Position numbers and translations under genes: made by a program. Shown here one piece after another: positions 1 to 5,183 of a DNA stretch of 5,183 nucleotides (position 1 is the stretch's first letter; every line of letters begins with the position of its first letter). Below the pieces are notes generated by a model. The model saw only the letters and a list, made by a program, of their open reading frames with translations, did no database searches and was not told where the DNA came from. Source of the DNA: Acidithiobacillus montserratensis (lineage in GTDB: Bacteria; Pseudomonadota; Gammaproteobacteria; Acidithiobacillales; Acidithiobacillaceae); the NCBI RefSeq assembly GCF_018853465.1, contig NZ_JABBOU010000042.1:1-5183 (forward strand), in the 5' to 3' direction.

Positions 1-912
1 GTCCTGATATCCGGGAACATGCTGATCGTCCACGACCCCCGGACCATATTGGGCGCGCATGGCATAGGCGGTCACCGCCGATTTGGGAATGGGACGAATG
101 GAACGGAGCACCTTCACTTTTTCGTCGCGCAGAGTATCGGCTTCCAGGGAGGGTGGGGGTTCCATGGCCACCAGGGTCAGAATCTGCATCAGATGATTCT
201 GGAGCATGTCGCGCAACGCGCCAGCCTGGTCATAGTAGCCGGCACGGCTTTCGATACCGCCCTTTTCGGCCACGGTAATCTGCACATGGTCAATATAATT
301 GCGATTCCAGAGGGCCTCAACCGCCAGGTTGGCAAAGCGATACACCAGCAGGTTCTGGACGATTTCCTTGCCCAGATAGTGGTCAATGCGATAAATCTGT
401 TCCTCGCGAAAATGTCGGTGCAATTGCTCGTTGAGGCGCATGGCACTTTCCAAGTCATCGCCGAAGGGCTTTTCGATGACAATACGATAGTCTCCCTCCT
501 GATTGAATCCGGCACCCGAGAGCTGCTGGACGACCGGAATAAAATCTGCGGGACGGATCGCCAGATAAAATATGGTGGCAGCCGGTTTGTCCGCGCCTTC
601 AGAAGTGAGGGCGCTGCGCAGCTGTTGATAGGACTCCTTGTCGTGAATTTCGCCACGCACATAGCTGAAATGCCGGCAAAAATCATCAAAGTGCTCGGGA
701 TGATAATTTGCGGCGTAGGTTTCCAGCTGTTCGCGGAGGAAGTCCTGCCAGCCATGATCGTCCCAGGGGCGCCGGCCAAAGGCGAGAATGCGCATTTCTT
801 TGGGCATCATCCCGGCGCATTCCAGATGATACAGGGCCGGGAGCAGTTTTTTACAGGCCAAGTCGCCGGTGGCGCCAAAAATGACAAACTGACAAATGCA
901 CTGATTATCCAC
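1..912 (-). CDS. zwf: Glucose-6-phosphate 1-dehydrogenase, N-terminal 304 residues (3' end outside window)
   Basis: Cytosolic enzyme oxidising glucose 6-phosphate to 6-phosphogluconolactone, the entry step of the oxidative pentose phosphate pathway. The reverse-strand frame is open from 912 to the window edge. Seen: an N-terminal dinucleotide fold with GATGDLACKK at residues 13-22; GRR at 46-48, where an Arg commonly contacts the NADP 2'-phosphate; EKPFG at 147-151 with Lys148; the signature RIDHYLGKE at 175-183 with Asp177 and His178; and NHL with His240. Asp177, His178 and His240 fall at the numbering of the Leuconostoc mesenteroides enzyme, where Asp177-His240 is the catalytic dyad. About 490 residues is usual, so roughly 185 C-terminal residues lie outside. 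The start is GTG at 912, chosen because AGGAGG sits 5 bases upstream and the glycine-rich motif follows at the expected distance. Cys20 replaces the basic residue common there. Second gene of the gnd-zwf unit. Confidence 0.96.
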   Translation of the reverse strand, partial: MDNQCICQFVIFGATGDLACKKLLPALYHLECAGMMPKEMRILAFGRRPWDDHGWQDFLREQLETYAANYHPEHFDDFCRHFSYVRGEIHDKESYQQLRSALTSEGADKPAATIFYLAIRPADFIPVVQQLSGAGFNQEGDYRIVIEKPFGDDLESAMRLNEQLHRHFREEQIYRIDHYLGKEIVQNLLVYRFANLAVEALWNRNYIDHVQITVAEKGGIESRAGYYDQAGALRDMLQNHLMQILTLVAMEPPPSLEADTLRDEKVKVLRSIRPIPKSAVTAYAMRAQYGPGVVDDQHVPGYQD

Positions 913-1833
913 TCAGCCCTCCTTTTGTACGGCATGGCCGCCAAACTGGTTCCGCATCATGGCCAAAAGTTTGGCCGCATAGTCGTCCTTCCCCTGTGAC
1001 GCCCAGCGCATCTGCAGGGCGAGGGTAATCACCGGAGCCGGGATTTTCATGGCCAATGCCGCCTGGGCCGTCCAGAGACCTTCACCGGAATCCGCCACCA
1101 CCGGGGCAATGTCGGCCAGAACCTGATCTTTCTGCAAGGTGTCCGCTGTCAGATCCAGCAGCCAGGAGCGGACAACACTCCCATAGCGCCACATCTCCGC
1201 CACTGCAGCGAGGTCCAGATCAAACTCGGATTTGGCCTGCAAAATGGCGAAGCCTTCAGCCAGCGCCTGCATCATGCCGTACTCGATACCATTGTGGACC
1301 ATTTTCACAAAGTGCCCGCTGCCTACCGGACCGCAATGCAGCCAACCCTGATCTTCTCCGGGGGCCAGAGCTTTCAGGAAGGGGGTCACCCGGGATACCG
1401 CTTCCTGACTGCCACCCACCATCAGTGCATAGCCCTCTTTCAATCCCCAGACTCCGCCGGAAACGCCGGCATCCACATAATGTATCCCAGCGGCCTCGAC
1501 TTTAGCGGATTGGGCCATGGAATCTTCATAAAGCGCATTGGCGCCATTGACCAGAATGTCTCCCTGGTTCATGAGCGGCAGCAACTGATCAATATGGGAC
1601 TGAGTAGCTTCGCCAGCAGGTAACATCAACCAGATGACCCGGGGAGCAGGGAGTTTCTGGACCAGTTCTTCCAAGGTGCTGGCCGCATGCATGCCCGTTT
1701 CCTGGGCCAGATCGGTGGCCTTTTGCGCATGGCGATTGTATACCGTGACATCCAAGCCCTTGAGGTGCAAGCGTCGCGCCATGTTGGCACCCATCCGACC
1801 AAGACCAACCATGCCAATTGCGGGTTTACTCAT
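913..1833 (-). CDS. gnd: 6-phosphogluconate dehydrogenase (decarboxylating), short form
   Basis: Oxidatively decarboxylates 6-phosphogluconate to ribulose 5-phosphate in the cytosol. The protein has 306 residues, matching the short (about 300-residue) bacterial 6PGDH group rather than the 470-residue E. coli type. Seen: Rossmann motif GLGRMG at 10-15; Asn33-Arg34 after the second strand, which suggests NADP rather than the acidic residue of NAD-specific forms; VSGG at 124-127; the catalytic segment KMVHNGIEYGMMQ from Lys177, with Asn181 and Glu184; and the short-form C-terminal signature RNQFGGH at 294-300. The usual D-G/A-G-N-S-x-Y substrate loop reads N-G-A-N-A-L-Y at 96-102, an unusual variant. 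The frame stays open upstream to an ATG at 1932, but the start at 1833 is preferred: AAGGAG lies 6 bases upstream and MSKPAIGMVGLG is the normal family N-terminus. It leads the unit with zwf, and its stop touches the zwf start. Confidence 0.94.
   Translation of the reverse strand: MSKPAIGMVGLGRMGANMARRLHLKGLDVTVYNRHAQKATDLAQETGMHAASTLEELVQKLPAPRVIWLMLPAGEATQSHIDQLLPLMNQGDILVNGANALYEDSMAQSAKVEAAGIHYVDAGVSGGVWGLKEGYALMVGGSQEAVSRVTPFLKALAPGEDQGWLHCGPVGSGHFVKMVHNGIEYGMMQALAEGFAILQAKSEFDLDLAAVAEMWRYGSVVRSWLLDLTADTLQKDQVLADIAPVVADSGEGLWTAQAALAMKIPAPVITLALQMRWASQGKDDYAAKLLAMMRNQFGGHAVQKEG
918..923 (-). promoter_or_regulatory. zwf ribosome binding site inside the end of gnd
   Basis: On the reverse strand a perfect AGGAGG lies 5 bases before the zwf GTG start at 912. 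These bases also encode the last Lys-Glu-Gly codons of Gnd. This decides the GTG start, because no competing ATG with a Shine-Dalgarno sequence is present nearby. It implies that zwf is translated from the gnd message, probably with translational coupling. Confidence 0.85.
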
Positions 1834-1930
1834 GTCCAACTCCTTCGCGTATGCGTCTGTCGGGAAAATGATATGCTTAGAGTATAGACTTGTTCTGCTT
1901 TCATTGTTTTCTGCATAAGGAAAAAACCGC
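1834..1930. promoter_or_regulatory. Divergent gnd / purT intergenic promoter region
   Basis: This 97-base, AT-richer gap separates two divergent start codons, so promoters for both sides should lie in or near it. The best -10-like elements overlap: TATACT on the minus strand (1881-1886) towards gnd, and TATAGA on the plus strand (1883-1888) towards purT. Neither has a convincing -35 box at 16-18 bases, so exact promoters are unresolved. Ribosome binding sites are clear at both ends: AAGGAG (reverse strand, 1840-1845) for gnd and AAGGA at 1917-1921 for purT. Confidence 0.35.
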
Positions 1931-3112
1931 ATGAAACTGGGTACTCCATGTTCTGCTTCGGCGACCAGACTGATGCTGCTGGGCGCTGGGGAGCTGGGAA
2001 AAGAAGTGTTAATTGCCGCCCAACGTCTGGGTGTTGAGACGATTGCCGTGGATCGCTATGCGGATGCGCCCGCCATGCAGGTCGCCCATCGCGCCTACGT
2101 GCTGGAGATGACTGATCCCGAAGCCATCCTGGCCTTGGTCAAGCGCGAACAGCCTCATTTTGTGGTCCCGGAAATCGAAGCCATAGCTACGTCTGCCCTG
2201 GAGCACATTGAAAACTCGGGTATGGCCCGGGTGATTCCCTCAGCCCGAGCCGTACAGCTGACCATGGATCGCGAAGGTATTCGCCGTCTGGCTGCCGAAC
2301 AACTGGAACTGCCGACCTCTCCGTATCGCTTTGCCGGGACTTTGCCGGAACTGGAAGCGGCTGCGGCGGAACTAGGTTTTCCCTGTGTGATCAAGCCGGT
2401 CATGTCCTCCAGTGGCAAGGGACAATCAGTGGCCCGCAGTGCAGCGGAATTACCTCTGGCTTGGCAGGAGGCACAAACTGCCGGGCGGGTAGGCGCGCAA
2501 AAAGTCATTGTCGAGGGTTTTGTGGATTTTGATTTTGAAATCACCGTGCTGACGGTGCGTTCGGCTTTTGGCACGGTGTTTTGTCCGCCTATCGGCCATC
2601 GTCAGGAAGCGGGTGATTATGTGGAGTCCTGGCAACCCCAGGCGATGTCCCAGAAGGCTCTGGAAGATGCGCAAAATATGGCACGGCAGGTGACGGATAA
2701 TCTCGGCGGTCTGGGATTGTACGGGGTGGAGTTTTTTGTGCAGGGCGAGCGCGTGATTTTCAGTGAGCTGTCTCCTCGGCCCCATGATACCGGTCTGGTC
2801 ACCCTGGCCAGTCAGCGTCAGAATGAATTCGAATTGCACCTGCGGGCCATTCTCGGTTTGCCGGTGGATCCGGGGTTTCGGCGGGCTTCGGCTTCGGCGG
2901 TGATTCGCGGTAAAAATACCGGATGGGGGCCTTGTTACTCTGGCCTGGAAACCGCCCTGGCAGTGCCCGAATGCGATATTCGCCTTTTTGGCAAACCCCA
3001 GGCCCAAAAACTCCGGCGTCTAGGCGTGGCAGTCGCTTGCGGAGACGATGTGGAAGAAGCCCGGGGCAGGGCGCGCAGCGCTGCTGCGGCCATTACCGTC
3101 AGTCCGTCCTAG
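1931..3112 (+). CDS. purT: Formate-dependent phosphoribosylglycinamide formyltransferase (GAR transformylase 2)
   Basis: ATP-grasp enzyme that uses formate and ATP, via formyl phosphate, to make formyl-GAR in de novo purine synthesis. It bypasses the folate-dependent PurN step. The 393 residues compare with 392 in E. coli PurT, and resemblance is strong along the whole length. Seen: N-terminal GAGELGKE at 18-25; [18 protein letters not shown] with Glu81 and Glu83; [13 protein letters not shown]; the nucleotide-binding loop SSSGKGQ at 159-165; IVEG with Glu195; the metal-binding acidic residues Glu267 and Glu279; SPRPHDTG at 281-288 including Asp286; and C-terminal RLFGKP. The ATG is supported by AAGGA 9 bases upstream and by the family start. 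It is transcribed alone, divergent from gnd and convergent with the aminotransferase gene. No purine-operon neighbours are visible. Confidence 0.97.
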   Translation: MKLGTPCSASATRLMLLGAGELGKEVLIAAQRLGVETIAVDRYADAPAMQVAHRAYVLEMTDPEAILALVKREQPHFVVPEIEAIATSALEHIENSGMARVIPSARAVQLTMDREGIRRLAAEQLELPTSPYRFAGTLPELEAAAAELGFPCVIKPVMSSSGKGQSVARSAAELPLAWQEAQTAGRVGAQKVIVEGFVDFDFEITVLTVRSAFGTVFCPPIGHRQEAGDYVESWQPQAMSQKALEDAQNMARQVTDNLGGLGLYGVEFFVQGERVIFSELSPRPHDTGLVTLASQRQNEFELHLRAILGLPVDPGFRRASASAVIRGKNTGWGPCYSGLETALAVPECDIRLFGKPQAQKLRRLGVAVACGDDVEEARGRARSAAAAITVSPS

Positions 3113-3115
3113 TTT

Positions 3116-3140
3116 TTAAGTCTTAGCCATTAGGTCTTAG
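3116..3140. repeat. Short 11-base direct repeat in the convergent gap
   Basis: TTAAGTCTTAG (3116-3126) recurs as TTAGGTCTTAG (3130-3140) with one mismatch and a 14-base period. The second copy includes the aminotransferase stop codon. It fills nearly all of the 24-base gap after the purT stop. It could be a local slippage duplication. No strong GC-rich hairpin plus T-run terminator is seen for either gene here, although a run of five Ts follows the purT stop. Confidence 0.5.
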
Positions 3141-4318
3141 TTGTTTACGAAGTGTTCGATGCGATCCAGGGCCATTTCCAGGTTTTTGTCGCTGGTCGCA
3201 AAGGACAGACGAATATGACCCGGCGTGCCAAAGGCTGAGCCGGGTACTACCGCCACGCCTGCCTCCAGCAGAGCCTCGGCCAGCACCAGGTCGTCTTGTA
3301 TGCCCTTGGCCTGCATCAGCTCCTGAAAGCCGGGAAAGCTGTAAAAGGTGCCATCTGATGGCAGTACGGCCACACCGGGAAGGCTTTGCAGGCGGCCGTA
3401 CACGTAATCATGGCGACGGCGGAAGGCATGTACCATTTCATGAATGGCTGCATCTCCGCCTTCCAGGGCAGCCTGGGCGGCTACCTGGGAGATGGAAGTC
3501 GGATTGGAGGTGCTTTGCGACTGGACGGTGTCCATGGCGGTGATCAGTTCCCTGGGGCCGGCGCAATAGCCAATCCGCCAGCCGGTCATGGCGTAGGCTT
3601 TGGATACGCCATTCATGACGATGCAGCGCTCTTTCAGGTCGGGACAGGCGTTGGCAATATTGACGAAGGGTTCTTTCTGAAACAGGATTTTTTCATACAT
3701 GTCATCGCTGGCAATCAGAATGCGGGGATGACGGCGGAGTACTTCTCCCAGGGCTTCCAGCTCGCTGCGGCTGTAGGCCACACCGGACGGATTGGAAGGA
3801 CTGTTGATGACCAGCAAGCGGGTATTCTCGGTGATGCTGGCTTCCAGTTGCTCAGGCAGGATTTTGAAATGCTGGGTCGCATCGGTATCAATGATCACCG
3901 GACAGGCTTCGGCGAGCAGGACCATGTCCGGATAGGATACCCAATAGGGAGCGGGAATAATGACCTCATCTCCGCTATCCAGCAAGGCCTGACAAAGATT
4001 GAAAAAACTCTGTTTGCCACCAACCGAAACCAGGACCTCATGGGGTTGATAGTGGAGATGGTTATCCCGGGCGAATTTGGCAATGATGGCGGCTTTCAGC
4101 TCGGGAGTGCCACCGACGGCGGTATATTTGGTAAAACCGCGCTGTATCGCCTGGATGGCGGCATCCTTGATATATTCTGGAGTATCGAAATCGGGTTCGC
4201 CGGCGCCAAGACTGACAATGTCCTTCCCTTCGCGACGTAGCTGCTGTGCCCGGGCAGTAACGGCAAGTGTCGGTGAAGGGCGCACCGCACTGACGCGGCG
4301 AGAAAGACGAATATCCAC
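3137..4318 (-). CDS. Class 1-beta aspartate aminotransferase, likely aspartate/prephenate aminotransferase
   Basis: PLP-dependent fold-type I aminotransferase that interconverts aspartate and 2-oxoglutarate with oxaloacetate and glutamate. The 393 residues match the rhizobial/Thermus 1-beta group, not E. coli AspC. Seen: SLGAGEPDFDTP and GFTKYT; the GGKQ loop; PAPYWVSYP; NSPSNPSG with Asn176; SDDMYE with Asp205, expected to pair with the PLP ring nitrogen, and Tyr208; NGVSKAYAMTGWRIGY with Lys240 as the PLP Schiff-base lysine and Arg248 for the phosphate; and HIRLSFA with Arg370 for the substrate alpha-carboxylate. Arg13 aligns with Lys12 of the Thermus enzyme, a position linked to prephenate use. 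The start is GTG at 4318: GGAG lies 9 bases upstream and the family N-terminus begins at VDIRLSRRV. A TTG at 4336 is in frame but lies before that Shine-Dalgarno sequence. It converges on purT and diverges from the copper ATPase. Confidence 0.95.
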   Translation of the reverse strand: MDIRLSRRVSAVRPSPTLAVTARAQQLRREGKDIVSLGAGEPDFDTPEYIKDAAIQAIQRGFTKYTAVGGTPELKAAIIAKFARDNHLHYQPHEVLVSVGGKQSFFNLCQALLDSGDEVIIPAPYWVSYPDMVLLAEACPVIIDTDATQHFKILPEQLEASITENTRLLVINSPSNPSGVAYSRSELEALGEVLRRHPRILIASDDMYEKILFQKEPFVNIANACPDLKERCIVMNGVSKAYAMTGWRIGYCAGPRELITAMDTVQSQSTSNPTSISQVAAQAALEGGDAAIHEMVHAFRRRHDYVYGRLQSLPGVAVLPSDGTFYSFPGFQELMQAKGIQDDLVLAEALLEAGVAVVPGSAFGTPGHIRLSFATSDKNLEMALDRIEHFVNN

Positions 4319-4349
4319 GATGTTAAACTCCAGCAATCATTTTCGGCGG

Positions 4350-4380
4350 GTGCGCTCATTGCGCACAAGAGCGCAAATGA
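4350..4380. repeat. Interleaved GCGC-core inverted repeats upstream of the aminotransferase
   Basis: Three GCGC cores sit within 25 bases and pair in alternative ways. GTGCGC (4350-4355) is a perfect inverted repeat of GCGCAC (4361-4366) with a 5-base loop. TGCGCTC (4351-4357) is a perfect inverted repeat of GAGCGCA (4369-4375) with an 11-base gap. TCATTGCGC (4356-4364) matches the complement of GCGCAAATGA (4371-4380) with one bulge. If transcription starts near 4370, most of this is in the aminotransferase leader, 30-50 bases before the GTG. It could be alternative RNA hairpins or a protein-binding dyad. No T-run follows, so it is not an obvious terminator or attenuator. Confidence 0.55.
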
Positions 4381-4404
4381 TAAGCATCCTTCACGTAAAA
4401 TCAA
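4377..4404 (-). promoter_or_regulatory. Candidate sigma70 promoter for the aminotransferase gene
   Basis: On the reverse strand TTGATT (4399-4404) and TATCAT (4377-4382) are separated by 16 bases. Each hexamer keeps most consensus positions. Transcription would begin near 4370 and give a leader of about 50 bases containing the GCGC hairpins and the GGAG ribosome binding site at 4328-4331. This is prediction by eye only. Confidence 0.4.
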
Positions 4405-4451
4405 CTATTTTGCAACGCTACCTGCGTCTGCATAGGATCAGAGGGCATTGA

Positions 4452-4482
4452 TTGACATTACAATTGGCTACAAGGATATGAT
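4452..4482 (+). promoter_or_regulatory. Candidate copper-ATPase promoter with an over-long 19-base spacer
   Basis: A perfect -35 hexamer TTGACA (4452-4457) is followed 19 bases later by TATGAT (4477-4482), five of six consensus bases. A 19-20 base spacer is the hallmark of promoters activated by MerR-family regulators such as CueR, which control many bacterial copA genes. The spacer does not show the typical CueR CCTTCC/GGAAGG dyad. It does hold TACAA twice, exactly 10 bases apart (4459-4463 and 4469-4473). The start point would be near 4489, leaving a leader of about 48 bases. Confidence 0.5.
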
Positions 4483-4498
4483 CTATTCCGTGATCATA
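4477..4498. promoter_or_regulatory. Perfect inverted repeat overlapping the copper-ATPase -10 (candidate operator)
   Basis: TATGATC (4477-4483) and GATCATA (4492-4498) are perfect 7-base inverted repeats separated by 8 bases. The left arm contains the whole predicted -10 hexamer, and the right arm falls just after the expected transcription start. That placement suits a repressor operator. The protein is unknown and no regulator gene is in the window. The arms are short enough that a chance dyad cannot be excluded. Confidence 0.4.
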
Positions 4499-4515
4499 GA
4501 CGGTTTGTCGCCGTC
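4499..4515 (+). other. Small potential leader hairpin before the copper ATPase
   Basis: GACGG (4499-4503) can pair with CCGTC (4511-4515) around a 7-base loop, within the predicted 5' leader and about 12 bases before the purine-rich ribosome binding site. The stem has only 5 base pairs, four of them G-C, so any effect on translation is speculative. Confidence 0.25.
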
Positions 4516-4536
4516 ACATAGTGGAATGGGAGCGAG

Positions 4537-5183
4537 ATGAAACATCTGGAAATCGGTGTCGAGGGCATGACCTGCGCGTCCTGCAGCAGTCGGGTGGAGC
4601 GCGCTTTGAATCGTCTGCCGAGGGTGCAGGCCACAGTCAATCTGAGTACCGAACGGGCGGCGGTGGACTTTGATCCGGGGCAAATCAGTCCGAAAGAGCT
4701 GAGCGCCGCGATTACGGATATCGGTTATCAAGTGGTCGTGGCCAGTGCGGAACTGGAGGTGGATGGAATGACCTGTGCCTCCTGTAGCAGCCGGGTGGAA
4801 AGGGCACTCGGCAAGGTCCCCGGAGTATTGTCAGCCAGTGTCAACCTCGCCACAGAACGCGCCATGGTGGACTATCTGCCCGCGAGTACCACTCCGCAGC
4901 AGCTGATTGCCGCGATTGTTGACGCGGGATATGCGGCGCGATCCGTGGACGCGGGTAACACGCCGGAAGATCGTAAGACCACTTTACTGCGGCAGATGCG
5001 TTTTGACTTGATATTGGCCGTACTGCTGGCTTTGCCCGTTTTGCTGCTGGCCATGGGTCCCATGATTTTTACCGGGTTGAGCACCTGGTTGCAGCAGCTC
5101 GCCCCTTTTCTCCGGTTCTGGGACTGGGTGCAGGCGGTGCTGGCGACGCTGGCGCTGGCAGGTCCGGGTCGGCGTTTTTTCCG
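4537..5183 (+). CDS. copA: Cu(I)-type P1B ATPase, N-terminal 215 residues (3' end outside window)
   Basis: Inner-membrane ATP-driven exporter of monovalent copper (possibly silver) from the cytosol. Seen: two tandem heavy-metal-associated domains, residues about 2-68 and 71-136, each with the metal-binding GMTCASC motif (Cys13/Cys16 and Cys80/Cys83) and a later T-E-R-A plus D-x-G-Y pattern. A short linker follows, then a hydrophobic helix at about 156-178 and the start of a second at about 197-210 ending in GRRFFR. This order is that of the CopA family. The membrane CPC motif, DKTG phosphorylation site and ATP-binding domain, in a protein usually of about 750-850 residues, lie beyond the edge. 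So Cu(I) specificity rests on the CxxC domains only. The ATG at 4537 follows GGGAG with a 4-base spacer and starts directly at the first domain. Divergent from the aminotransferase gene, with its own candidate regulated promoter. Confidence 0.9.
   Translation, partial: MKHLEIGVEGMTCASCSSRVERALNRLPRVQATVNLSTERAAVDFDPGQISPKELSAAITDIGYQVVVASAELEVDGMTCASCSSRVERALGKVPGVLSASVNLATERAMVDYLPASTTPQQLIAAIVDAGYAARSVDAGNTPEDRKTTLLRQMRFDLILAVLLALPVLLLAMGPMIFTGLSTWLQQLAPFLRFWDWVQAVLATLALAGPGRRFF

Noticed and set aside
189..779. A 196-codon minus-strand frame inside zwf
   Set aside because: It is out of frame with the conserved G6PDH reading, which runs uninterrupted from 912 to 1. It has no family motifs.
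19..999. A 326-codon open frame on the plus strand opposite zwf and the end of gnd
   Set aside because: It is antisense to a gene with every G6PDH signature residue in register. Its translation shows no recognisable domain, and it crosses the gnd/zwf boundary. It is an artefact of codon bias on the true coding strand.
1834..1932. N-terminal extension of Gnd by 33 residues to an ATG at 1932
   Set aside because: The extension has no family similarity and would overlap the purT start. The ATG at 1833 has AAGGAG at 6 bases and gives the normal N-terminus just before the Rossmann motif.
3386..4240. A 284-codon plus-strand open frame opposite the aminotransferase
   Set aside because: It is antisense to a fully conserved PLP enzyme, and its glycine-rich translation has no recognisable motif or supported start.
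4319..4336. TTG start giving six extra N-terminal residues on the aminotransferase
   Set aside because: The TTG lies upstream of the only good Shine-Dalgarno sequence (GGAG at 4328-4331), which is instead well placed for the GTG at 4318, where the family N-terminus begins.
4372..4390. Possible Fur box around AAATGATAAGCAT
   Set aside because: Only a partial match to one GATAAT-type unit. The ATGATA is better explained as the reverse complement of the aminotransferase -10.
1..5183. Search for CRISPR arrays, tRNA genes, insertion sequence ends, attachment sites or a novel multigene defence-type system
   Set aside because: No regularly spaced repeats, cloverleaf-like segments, transposase motifs or unknown gene clusters were seen. 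All five genes belong to recognised families and the gaps are short.

Overview
The window reads as ordinary chromosomal DNA of a moderately GC-rich Gram-negative bacterium. The proteins look proteobacterial: PurT is close to the E. coli enzyme, the aminotransferase is of the rhizobial/Thermus 1-beta type, and a short-form 6-phosphogluconate dehydrogenase is paired with zwf. An acidophilic, metal-exposed gammaproteobacterium of the Acidithiobacillus kind would fit. That is inference from gene content and recalled family resemblance, not a demonstrated assignment.

Layout from left to right. Positions 1-1833, minus strand: a two-gene oxidative pentose phosphate unit transcribed gnd then zwf. The gnd stop codon directly abuts the zwf GTG start, and zwf runs off the left edge of the window (304 N-terminal residues present). 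Positions 1834-1930 are a short divergent intergenic region. Positions 1931-3112, plus strand: purT, the formate-dependent GAR transformylase of purine synthesis. A 24-base convergent gap follows. Positions 3137-4318, minus strand: a class 1-beta aspartate aminotransferase that probably also transaminates prephenate. Positions 4319-4536 are a divergent regulatory region with several inverted repeats and the two best promoter candidates in the window. From 4537 to the right edge, plus strand: the N-terminal 215 residues of a Cu(I)-type P-type ATPase with two metal-binding domains.

The genes are mostly independent housekeeping functions. zwf and gnd make NADPH and pentose phosphate, which feeds PRPP and so indirectly the purine pathway served by purT. 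The aminotransferase supplies aspartate and possibly arogenate. The copper ATPase is a separate metal-export function whose promoter region looks specially regulated.

I see no CRISPR array, insertion sequence, tRNA, rRNA or unknown multigene system. The more interesting points are small: an altered substrate-loop motif in Gnd, an Arg at the prephenate-determining position of the aminotransferase, complete stop-to-start abutment of gnd and zwf, and a copper-ATPase promoter with a 19-base spacer and a perfect inverted repeat beginning within its -10.
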